A stretch of DNA of 8,589 nt from Clostridiaceae bacterium. Its GTDB lineage: Bacteria; Bacillota; Clostridia; UBA1212; DUPL01. Both the position numbers and the translations under genes were made by a program. The notes beneath the pieces are model-generated. The model saw only the letters and a program-made list of their open reading frames with translations. It was not told the origin of the DNA and ran no database searches. This document shows, one piece after another, positions 1 through 5,982 of the stretch (within the stretch, counting starts at the first letter, position 1; each line of letters begins with the position of its first letter). The stretch spans positions 1-8,589 of the forward strand of contig JAAYLF010000252.1 in assembly GCA_012522035.1 (NCBI GenBank), given 5' to 3'.

Positions 1-167
1 AAGTAAATATAATAGTGAAACTGTCGGTAATGCCAGACGTGCACGTGCCGAACCTCTGCAAGAGCATTCAAGATAGAATCAAGGGCTCTGTTGAAGTCAC
101 CATGGATCTTGAGGTGCAGAACATAAGTGTGAGTGTGGACAGTGTTTATACAGCCACGCAGAGTTAG
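1..167 (+). CDS. amaP: AmaP / Asp23-type alkaline shock family protein, 3' end only
   Basis: Only the last 54 codons are present, read in the frame beginning at base 3 and ending at TAG 165-167. The fragment reads as alternating beta strands around a PDVHVPNLCKSIQDRIKG segment, followed by EVTMDLEVQNISVSVDSV. The family pattern is 'V.V.P...IP.L...IQ..IK..VE..TGL.V..V.V.V', shared by the Asp23/Gls24 domain and the C-terminal half of the membrane anchor AmaP. Known role: AmaP tethers Asp23 to the membrane in envelope stress. The next gene is a DUF2273 small membrane protein, which commonly follows amaP directly, so AmaP is favoured over Asp23 itself. The N-terminal membrane segments that would settle this lie outside the window. 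The stop overlaps the AGGAGGG ribosome binding site of the next gene, so the two are probably co-translated. Confidence 0.75.
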   Translation, partial: VNIIVKLSVMPDVHVPNLCKSIQDRIKGSVEVTMDLEVQNISVSVDSVYTATQS

Positions 168-176
168 GAGGGTGTC

Positions 177-404
177 ATGTTCAAGCGGATATATAAATTC
201 TACCGGAGAAATTTCCACAGCATAAACGGCACCATAATAGGTCTTTTGATTGGACTTAGTTTTGTGTTTTTGGGTATATTCAGAACTTTGTTTTTGATAT
301 TCTGCATGCTGGTTGGAAATTATGTAGGAAAGAAGATACAGAAAGACAAGGATTTCATAAAGAATTTGTTGGATAAAATACTACCACCCGGATCATATAG
401 ATAA
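177..404 (+). CDS. DUF2273 small integral membrane protein
   Basis: A 75-residue protein of no established biochemical function. Residues 1-15 are rich in Lys, Arg and aromatic residues (cytoplasmic, membrane-surface type). Two hydrophobic segments follow at about 18-33 and 35-50, containing the small-residue motif GTIIGLLIGL and ending in GNYVGKKI, then a charged tail with LLDKILP. This 'G.iiG.liGl...l...f..lf......G...Gkk' layout is the DUF2273 signature. Such proteins are encoded beside amaP and asp23 in Gram-positive envelope stress operons (GlsB/YqhX-like neighbourhoods). The ATG at 177 follows AGGAGGGTG at 166-174, which overlaps the upstream stop. A role as a membrane partner of the AmaP/Asp23 complex is inferred from context only. 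Confidence 0.85.
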   Translation: MFKRIYKFYRRNFHSINGTIIGLLIGLSFVFLGIFRTLFLIFCMLVGNYVGKKIQKDKDFIKNLLDKILPPGSYR

Positions 405-425
405 TATAATGGAGGAAGTTGTTTG

Positions 426-893
426 ATGGGAAGACGAGAGTCAAGAGATGCAGCAGTAAAAATGATATTTCAACAAGGTTTTCATCCTGGAGAAGAGATT
501 AATACGGAGGACATAATCTCCACGTTTATTGATAATGCCCAGTATTTTGACGATGATGACACTAAGAAAGAGATTGATTTGAATTATACAAAAGAACTTG
601 AATTCTCATATTTGAAAAGTGTTTTGGATGGCGTGTTTGATAATGTGGATACTTTGGATGCGATGATAAACAAACATGCAAAAGGCTGGACCATTTCAAG
701 GATGGCCAGAATCGATGTGGCAATTTTAAGGGTAGCTGTCTATGAAGTTTTATACAGGGATGACATACCCTTCAGTGTCTCGGTAAACGAGGCGGTGGAG
801 CTTGCAAAGAAGTACAGTCATGATGATGCAGGTTCCTTTGTAAACGGCATACTTGCCAGCATTATCAGCGAGATAGAGGGTGCAAATGGATAA
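426..893 (+). CDS. nusB: Transcription antitermination factor NusB
   Basis: NusB binds boxA RNA together with NusE (ribosomal protein S10) and lets RNA polymerase read through rRNA operons without early termination; it is cytoplasmic. The 155-residue length is slightly above the usual 130-150. The N-terminus MGRRESRDAAVKMIFQ carries the Arg-rich start and first helix. The C-terminal half has the diagnostic run GWTISRMARIDVAILR (87-102), IPFSVSVNEAVELAKKYS (114-131) and GSFVNGILASI (136-146). The extra length is an acidic stretch near residues 41-51 (four consecutive Asp), a loop that varies in the family. ATG 426 is preferred because the family begins MGRR and GGAGG (411-415) lies 10 bases upstream. 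An in-frame TTG at 423 would add one residue. The stop lies 8 bases inside xseA, implying translational coupling. folD, often found next, is absent. Confidence 0.96.
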   Translation: MGRRESRDAAVKMIFQQGFHPGEEINTEDIISTFIDNAQYFDDDDTKKEIDLNYTKELEFSYLKSVLDGVFDNVDTLDAMINKHAKGWTISRMARIDVAILRVAVYEVLYRDDIPFSVSVNEAVELAKKYSHDDAGSFVNGILASIISEIEGANG

Positions 894-2085
894 ATATTTT
901 ACAGTCAGCCAAATTAACTCATATATTAAAACACTTCTGCAAAGTGACAGAAATCTCACCAATATCTGGGTTGTTGGAGAAATATCTAACTACAAGCTCC
1001 ATACAACAGGTCATTCCTATTTTACCCTGAAAGATATGGACAGCCTTATCCGCTGTGTTATGTTTAGAAGCAGAAACACCCGGCTGAAGTTTAAGCCCGA
1101 GAATGGGATGAAAGTACTGGCATATGGCAGTGTTTCAGTTTATGAAAAGGATGGAAGTTATCAGTTTTACGTAGAGACAATGGAACCCTTTGGTTTGGGA
1201 GCCTTACATATCGCCTATGAACAATTGAGGGAAAAGCTTCAAAAGGAAGGGCTGTTTGATGCAGAAAGGAAGAAGAAAATACCCTTTCTTCCTTCATGTA
1301 TAGGGGTTGTTACATCAAAAAACGGCTCGGTTATCAAAGACATAATGAATGTAACCTACAGAAGATTTCCCACAATGAAAATTGTATTGTTTCCAGTCCA
1401 GGTACAGGGAGAAATGGCCTCGTATCAGATTGAGAATGCCTTGAAACTTGCCGAGAAACTTGGAATATGCGATGTTTTGATTGTGGCAAGAGGAGGAGGT
1501 TCAATCGAGGAGCTCTGGGCATTTAATGAAGAAAGAACAGTTAGAGCAATAAGCAAGTGTTCTATCCCTGTCATATCCGCTGTTGGACATGAAACAGACT
1601 TTACACTTTCGGATTTTGCAGCGGACTTGAGAGCCCCTACGCCTTCTGCCGCAGCGGAACTTGCAGTGCCGGAGCTTAGGCATCTCAAGTATACATTGGA
1701 GACGTATCTTAGCAAGATACAGGATATTCCGCTGGGAAACATCATGCTGAAAAGAAAGGAACTGGACAGGGTGATGCACTCTGCGGTATTCAGAAGACCT
1801 TTGGATATAATTCAGAGGGAGAATATGAATCTTGGTGTCATGGCGGACAAGCTAAACAGTTTGTTTGCATATGGTTTCGAAATGAAAAAGCAGAGATTCA
1901 ACAACATGAAAAATGTACTGCATCAACTGGATCCGTACAAGATTTTGGAAAGAGGATACAGTGTAGCCAGAAAAAAAGACAGCAGTATTATTGATTCCGT
2001 TTCAGATATATCCGTGGGTGAAGTTTTCGAGATTCATGTAAAAGACGGAAGTTTTGATGCAAGGAGGGAGAATAATAATGAATGA
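886..2085 (+). CDS. xseA: Exodeoxyribonuclease VII large subunit
   Basis: Catalytic subunit of exonuclease VII, which degrades single-stranded DNA from both ends to oligonucleotides in repair. It is 399 residues long, shorter than E. coli XseA but usual for Firmicutes. Residues 1-100 form the OB-fold DNA-binding domain, with IWVVGEISN (27-35) and TGHSYFTLKD (41-50). The nuclease core contains GVVTSKNGSVIKDI (140-153), VARGGGSIEELWAFN (200-214) and VGHETDFTLSDFAADLRAPTPS (233-254, in two runs around Phe239). Asp152, Arg202, His235 and Asp238 match, at a constant offset of three, the residues reported essential in the E. coli enzyme (155, 205, 238, 241, from memory). A helical region follows, and the C-terminal LDP...LERGYSV (348-360) is the XseB-contacting end in this family. 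ATG 886 has GAGGG at 876-880; the in-frame GTG at 880 overlaps that site and is less likely. Confidence 0.97.
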   Translation: MDKYFTVSQINSYIKTLLQSDRNLTNIWVVGEISNYKLHTTGHSYFTLKDMDSLIRCVMFRSRNTRLKFKPENGMKVLAYGSVSVYEKDGSYQFYVETMEPFGLGALHIAYEQLREKLQKEGLFDAERKKKIPFLPSCIGVVTSKNGSVIKDIMNVTYRRFPTMKIVLFPVQVQGEMASYQIENALKLAEKLGICDVLIVARGGGSIEELWAFNEERTVRAISKCSIPVISAVGHETDFTLSDFAADLRAPTPSAAAELAVPELRHLKYTLETYLSKIQDIPLGNIMLKRKELDRVMHSAVFRRPLDIIQRENMNLGVMADKLNSLFAYGFEMKKQRFNNMKNVLHQLDPYKILERGYSVARKKDSSIIDSVSDISVGEVFEIHVKDGSFDARRENNNE

Positions 2086-2305
2086 GGAAATGAGTTTTGA
2101 AGAGGCTCTTGCCAAAATTGAGGAGATTATAAAAACGATGGAAAGTGGCAAATTACCTCTTGAGGAGACCATTGCAAAATATCAGGAGGGTGTAAAATTA
2201 ATCAATTTCTGTCAAGCAAAACTGGATTCTTACGAGAAAATAGTTACTGCAATTACAGAGAACAATGGAGTTATAACTGAGGAGGAAGTATTTAGTGACA
2301 TTTGA
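2078..2305 (+). CDS. xseB: Exodeoxyribonuclease VII small subunit
   Basis: Small helical subunit that packs on the C-terminal part of XseA and is needed for stable exonuclease VII; the complex holds several XseB copies per XseA. It has 75 residues, normal for the family. The signature is MSFEEALAKIEEIIKTMESG (5-24), LPLEETIAKYQEGVKLI (26-42) and CQAKLDSYEKIV (45-56), which form a helical hairpin. The tail (TENNGVITEEEVFSDI) is acidic and variable. ATG 2078 follows AAGGAGGGAG at 2061-2070, one of the strongest ribosome binding sites in the window and itself inside xseA. An in-frame TTG at 2054 and ATG at 2057 lie upstream of that site and are rejected. The start overlaps the xseA stop in an ATGAATGA arrangement (8 bases). 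The strong extra site fits the need for XseB in excess. Confidence 0.96.
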   Translation: MNEEMSFEEALAKIEEIIKTMESGKLPLEETIAKYQEGVKLINFCQAKLDSYEKIVTAITENNGVITEEEVFSDI

Positions 2306-3185
2306 AAGAAAACTTGATGATTATGTTGATGAAATAAATGAAAATCTGGACAAGCTGGTTGTTGAAAAAGACAATCTGCAAAAAGACATATACAGGGCAA
2401 TGAGATACAGTCTTCTTGCTGGAGGAAAAAGAATCAGGCCTGTTATTCTTCTTGCATGTGCAGAGATACTTGATGTAGACAAGGATACGGTTATGCCATT
2501 TGCCTGCGCTATTGAGATGATACATACGTATTCTCTCATACATGACGACCTTCCAGCCCTTGACAATGACGAACTCAGGAGAGGAAGGAACACCTGCCAT
2601 ATAGAGTTTTCCGAAGCTCTTGCAATTCTTGCGGGAGATGCTCTGTTAAACAAGGCATTTGAAGTCATGAGCAAAAAGGCAATGGACATGGAGAATCCAA
2701 TAAGAGGATTGAGAATGCTGCATCAGGTAAGTGTCATGTCTGGAACGGAAGGCATGATTGGAGGACAGATTATTGACATCCAGTCTGAAGGAAAAGAGGT
2801 TTCAAAAGAGGTTCTGGAAACCATGTACAGGGGCAAGACAGGGTGTCTTTTGAAGGCTCCTGTTTTGGTTGCCCTTGAGGCGGCTGACTGCATGGAGGAT
2901 GAAATTGCCGAAATCCTGATAAACTATGTGGAGACAATAGGAGTGGCATTTCAGATAAAAGATGATATACTTGACAGTATAGGAGATGCAAGGACTCTTG
3001 GAAAGAACACCGGCAGGGATGTGGAGAAGAACAAGACCACATTCGTGACGATTTACGGACTTGAGTACTGTGAAAACATGCTTGAAGAACTGACGAGCAA
3101 GGCTATTGGATATGCTGAAAAACTGGGAGAAAAGGGACAGTTTTTAAAGGATCTGGCTGTTTATCTTTTGAAAAGAGAGAACTAA
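2295..3185 (+). CDS. ispA: Polyprenyl synthase, farnesyl diphosphate synthase type
   Basis: Condenses isopentenyl diphosphate with dimethylallyl and geranyl diphosphate to give farnesyl diphosphate, the precursor for undecaprenyl carrier lipid and quinones; cytoplasmic and Mg-dependent. The 296 residues match the family. Motifs in order: GGKRIRP (43-49, diphosphate binding), first Asp-rich motif DDLPALD (84-90) followed by RR (95-96), GKTG (180-183), and second Asp-rich motif DDILD (223-227) after FQIK. The two-residue insert in the first Asp motif and the aromatic Tyr79 five residues before it fit a C15 (FPP) product of bacterial type II; a C20 product cannot be excluded. Small departures are Leu89 where Met is common and RGRNTCH for the usual RG.PTCH. 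The start is GTG 2295, preceded by GGAGGAAG (2281-2288), and overlaps xseB by 11 bases. No other plausible start exists nearby. Confidence 0.94.
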   Translation: MTFERKLDDYVDEINENLDKLVVEKDNLQKDIYRAMRYSLLAGGKRIRPVILLACAEILDVDKDTVMPFACAIEMIHTYSLIHDDLPALDNDELRRGRNTCHIEFSEALAILAGDALLNKAFEVMSKKAMDMENPIRGLRMLHQVSVMSGTEGMIGGQIIDIQSEGKEVSKEVLETMYRGKTGCLLKAPVLVALEAADCMEDEIAEILINYVETIGVAFQIKDDILDSIGDARTLGKNTGRDVEKNKTTFVTIYGLEYCENMLEELTSKAIGYAEKLGEKGQFLKDLAVYLLKREN

Positions 3186-3200
3186 AAGGAAGGGAATCAA

Positions 3201-5087
3201 ATGGGGAGTCTTCTTGACCAACTTAATCTACCTGAAGATTTGCCAAAGCTTGACACCGAAACCCTTGAAGAGCTGGCCGAAGAGATAAGACAAAGGCTGG
3301 TGGATGTGGTGAGCAGGAATGGCGGACATCTTGCATCCAATTTAGGCATTGTCGAGCTGACCCTGAGCATGTATACAGTCTGGAACCCTTACAAGGACAG
3401 AATTGTATGGGATGTGGGTCACCAATGCTATGTTCACAAGATTCTAACAGGTAGAAACAAGGAGCTTGCCACCTTGAGGCAGCTTGATGGAATCAGTGGT
3501 TTTCCAAAAAGAGAAGAAAATTTGGCTGATGCTTTCAATACAGGGCACAGCTCCACCTCCATATCGGCAGCTCTTGGCATAATGCGCGGACTTGGTCTGC
3601 AAAAAGGAAAGGCAAAATGCATTGCAGTCATTGGTGACGGAGCTCTTACTGGAGGAATGGCATTTGAAGCATTGAATGACGCTGCCAGGGTTTTTAATGA
3701 TTTTGTCATAATTCTCAATGATAATGGAATGAGCATATCAAGAAACGTAGGCGGCATGTCGCGCTATTTGGGGAAAATCAGAACCGGGCGCTCATATATC
3801 CGAATAAAAAAGGGTTTGAAGAACACCTTGTACAAAATCCCTTTTATAGGGGAAAAGCTTGTAAAGCTTATTCAAAAATTCAAACTGTCTATTAAAATAC
3901 TGGTCATTCCCGGAGAAATATTTGAAGAACTTGGTTTTAAATATATTGGACCGGTGGACGGACATAATATAAAAGCGACAAGGGAAGCCCTTCAGAAAGC
4001 TGATTTTATGTACGGTCCGGTTATTGTGCATGTGGTTACCAGGAAAGGCTATGGATACAAGTTTGCTGAAGAGAATCCGGACAAGTTTCATGGAGTCAGA
4101 CCTTTTAATAAAGAGACAGGAGAAGTTTGCAAAGAAAACAGAGTATCCTTCTCAAAAAGCTTTTCAAATCATTTATGCGAGCTTGCTGAAAAGGACGACA
4201 GGGTTATAGCAATAACCGCAGCAATGCAGAACGGTACCGGATTATGTGACTTTTTGGAAAAATATCCGGACAGGTTCTATGATGTGGGAATAGCAGAGCA
4301 GCATGCAATCACCATGGCTTCCGGGATGGCGACAACGGGAGTAAAGCCCTTTGTGGCGATGTATTCCACATTTTTGCAAAGAGCATATGATCAGGTGCTG
4401 CATGATGCGGCGCTGCAGTCTTTACCCATTGTCATAGCGGTGGACAGGGCTGGAATATCCGGAATGGATGGAGAGACGCATCAGGGAATATATGATATGG
4501 CGTATTTGATTCATATTCCAAACATTACCATAGCTGCGCCATGCTGTGTGGAGGAGCAGATACAGCTTATGGATATGGCTCTGGAGCACGACAAGGGTCC
4601 TTTTGTAATCAGGTATCCTGCTTATGATGAGTATGAGTACGACAGAAAGTTTTTGACAGACAATCCTTGTGTTTATGGAAAAGGTCTTTTAATGGAAGAA
4701 GAAATGGATTGCTATGATGTGGTCTTTATTGCCATTGGAAAAATGGTTGGAATTGCACAAAAGGCATCGCATTATCTCAAGGAAAAAGGATATAATGTGA
4801 ATGTGTTCAACGCAAGGTTTGCAAGTCCTTTGGATGTATCGGGGATAAAGGATCTTGTATCAAAGGCAAAGTGCTATATGACCATTGAAGATGGAATCAA
4901 GGTATCGGGATTTGGAAGCAGGGTTGTATGTCAAATGGTAGAAGGAGGCATACAAAAACCATGCAGGATCATTGGATTACCATCAAGTCCAATACCTCAT
5001 GGAAGTATTGATGACCTTTTTAGAAAATATGGAATGGATGTACAGAGCATTGCCAATGCTGCAATGGATATGATTGAAAAGTTGTAG
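3201..5087 (+). CDS. dxs: 1-deoxy-D-xylulose-5-phosphate synthase
   Basis: First enzyme of the MEP isoprenoid pathway: a thiamine-diphosphate enzyme joining pyruvate and glyceraldehyde 3-phosphate to DXP with loss of CO2. Its 628 residues match the usual length. N-terminal domain: GGHLASNLG (41-49), DVGHQCYVHKILTGR (71-85), and the ThDP/Mg motif GDGALTGG (145-152) closing with NDNGMSIS (173-180). Second domain: YDVGIAEQHA (360-369) with catalytic Glu366, and DRAGISGMDGETHQG (415-429) with active-site His427. IRYP (470-473) supplies the substrate phosphate Arg. C-terminal transketolase domain: VFNARFASPLD (535-545), TIEDGIKVSGFGS (561-573), and GLPSSPIPHGS (592-602). ATG 3201 follows AAGGAAGGG (3187-3195), 15 bases after ispA. 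Together with ispA it supplies farnesyl diphosphate. The last codons overlap a promoter-like sequence for nadK. The tlyA gene that commonly follows is missing. Confidence 0.98.
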   Translation: MGSLLDQLNLPEDLPKLDTETLEELAEEIRQRLVDVVSRNGGHLASNLGIVELTLSMYTVWNPYKDRIVWDVGHQCYVHKILTGRNKELATLRQLDGISGFPKREENLADAFNTGHSSTSISAALGIMRGLGLQKGKAKCIAVIGDGALTGGMAFEALNDAARVFNDFVIILNDNGMSISRNVGGMSRYLGKIRTGRSYIRIKKGLKNTLYKIPFIGEKLVKLIQKFKLSIKILVIPGEIFEELGFKYIGPVDGHNIKATREALQKADFMYGPVIVHVVTRKGYGYKFAEENPDKFHGVRPFNKETGEVCKENRVSFSKSFSNHLCELAEKDDRVIAITAAMQNGTGLCDFLEKYPDRFYDVGIAEQHAITMASGMATTGVKPFVAMYSTFLQRAYDQVLHDAALQSLPIVIAVDRAGISGMDGETHQGIYDMAYLIHIPNITIAAPCCVEEQIQLMDMALEHDKGPFVIRYPAYDEYEYDRKFLTDNPCVYGKGLLMEEEMDCYDVVFIAIGKMVGIAQKASHYLKEKGYNVNVFNARFASPLDVSGIKDLVSKAKCYMTIEDGIKVSGFGSRVVCQMVEGGIQKPCRIIGLPSSPIPHGSIDDLFRKYGMDVQSIANAAMDMIEKL

Positions 5088-5102
5088 CGGATAAATTATA
5101 AT
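5074..5102 (+). promoter_or_regulatory. Sigma-A type promoter for nadK-recN, inside the dxs 3' end
   Basis: TTGAAA at 5074-5079 (5 of 6 to consensus) is followed by exactly 17 bases and TATAAT at 5097-5102 (6 of 6). The -35 lies in the last codons of dxs and the dxs stop is in the spacer. The -10 sits in the perfect 12-base palindrome AAATTATAATTT (5093-5104). Transcription would start near 5108-5110, leaving a leader of about 20-28 bases before nadK. No terminator is visible between dxs and nadK, so read-through from the upstream operon is also likely. This is pattern matching only; activity is not shown. Confidence 0.6.
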
Positions 5103-5123
5103 TTCTGACAGAACTTGATTCAG

Positions 5124-5131
5124 GGAGTTGA
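5124..5131 (+). promoter_or_regulatory. nadK ribosome binding site with conflicting start codon
   Basis: GGAGTTGA matches 7 of 8 bases of the GGAGGTGA complement of the 16S rRNA 3' end. It overlaps the only standard in-frame start candidate (TTG 5128-5130), which leaves that codon without a usable SD. The in-frame ATC at 5137-5139 is 8 bases past the GGAGT core, an ideal distance. The site therefore argues for initiation at ATC, or for an ATG misread or mutated to ATC. Confidence 0.5.
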
Positions 5132-5964
5132 ATACCATCAGAATCGGAATAATTTGCAACAAGAGTAAAAAACAATGTGATGATACGGTAAGAAAGCTTT
5201 CCCTTGCAATAGAAAGGGAAGGCGCAGTACCTCTTTTGGGTGACGATACATATGTATATGAGAATGCCGACATGCTTGTAAGCATTGGCGGGGATGGCAC
5301 CTTTTTGAAAGTTGCTTCCCATGCCTTGAAAAGAGATATTCCGGTAATAGGGATAAATCTTGGCACCCTTGGTTTTCTTACTGAAATTGAAAAGCATGAT
5401 ATAGATGAAACTGTAAGAAGGCTGGTCAGGAAAGACTACATTGTCGAGGAAAGAAAGGTTATGAAAGTAACTGTGGAAAGGGAGAATAATGAAGTCTTTT
5501 CCTGTCATGCCATAAATGACTGCGTAATAGCCCGGGAGATATTGTCCAAGGTTTTGTATCTTGATGTTTATGCAAACCGTCATTATGTGGACACATATCC
5601 GGGAGATGGTGTTATTCTGTCAACGCAGACAGGGTCAACAGCATATTGTTTGTCCGCAGGAGGCCCTATAGTGGAGCCTGGAAACGAACTTATGGTTCTT
5701 ACTCCACTAAATGCCCACATGGGGGAAGGCAGACCTATAATACTTTCCAAGAGCTCAGTGATAGAAGTTAAGCTTCACAAGGAGCATGAAAACGCCCATG
5801 TCATTTGTGACGGGCACCTTTCATACAGGTTGGAAAAAGACGATGTTGTCAAGTGTTGTCTTGTAGACAGGCACATAAAGATAATTAGGATGGATCCGCC
5901 CGACTTCTATTCCGTCCTAAGAAAGAAAAATGCAGAAAGACAGACAAAAAACGGTAATGATTAA
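5128..5964 (+). CDS. nadK: NAD kinase (ATP/polyphosphate-dependent type)
   Basis: Phosphorylates NAD to NADP, the sole route to NADP(H); cytoplasmic. Length is 278 residues from TTG 5128 or 275 from ATC 5137, normal for the family. Motifs numbered from TTG: GGDGT (54-58) with the catalytic Asp, INLGTLGFL (76-84), AINDCVIAR (128-136) in place of the usual NE adenosine-binding pair, GDGVILSTQTGSTAY (159-173), AGGPIVEPG (177-185), LTPLNAHMGEGRPI (191-204) and CDGH (227-230). The Gln before TGSTAY replaces a common Pro, and NAH replaces a common APH. Start choice is uncertain: TGA at 5116 closes the frame upstream, TTG 5128 abuts the SD, ATC 5137 is ideally spaced, and the next Met is residue 49 inside the core. 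NadK homologues typically begin with a short 'M-k-I-G-I-I' strand, which the ATC start would reproduce. It probably has its own promoter at 5074-5102 and is followed by recN after 18 bases. Confidence 0.95.
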   Translation: MNTIRIGIICNKSKKQCDDTVRKLSLAIEREGAVPLLGDDTYVYENADMLVSIGGDGTFLKVASHALKRDIPVIGINLGTLGFLTEIEKHDIDETVRRLVRKDYIVEERKVMKVTVERENNEVFSCHAINDCVIAREILSKVLYLDVYANRHYVDTYPGDGVILSTQTGSTAYCLSAGGPIVEPGNELMVLTPLNAHMGEGRPIILSKSSVIEVKLHKEHENAHVICDGHLSYRLEKDDVVKCCLVDRHIKIIRMDPPDFYSVLRKKNAERQTKNGND

Positions 5965-5982
5965 ACCTGAAGGGGGTATAGT

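Noticed and set aside
405..410. TATAAT just upstream of nusB
   Set aside because: No -35 hexamer lies at 16-18 bases upstream (CTACCACC region), so it is probably chance AT-rich sequence.
4653..4679. TTGACA inside dxs followed by TATGGA
   Set aside because: The spacer is only 15 bases, the -10 is poor, and no gene starts within the next 400 bases.
5105..5123. GAAC/TTC dyad-like sequence upstream of nadK as a LexA box
   Set aside because: The pattern GAAC-4-GTTC is not met (GAAC-TTGA-TTCA), so SOS control of nadK-recN is not supported.
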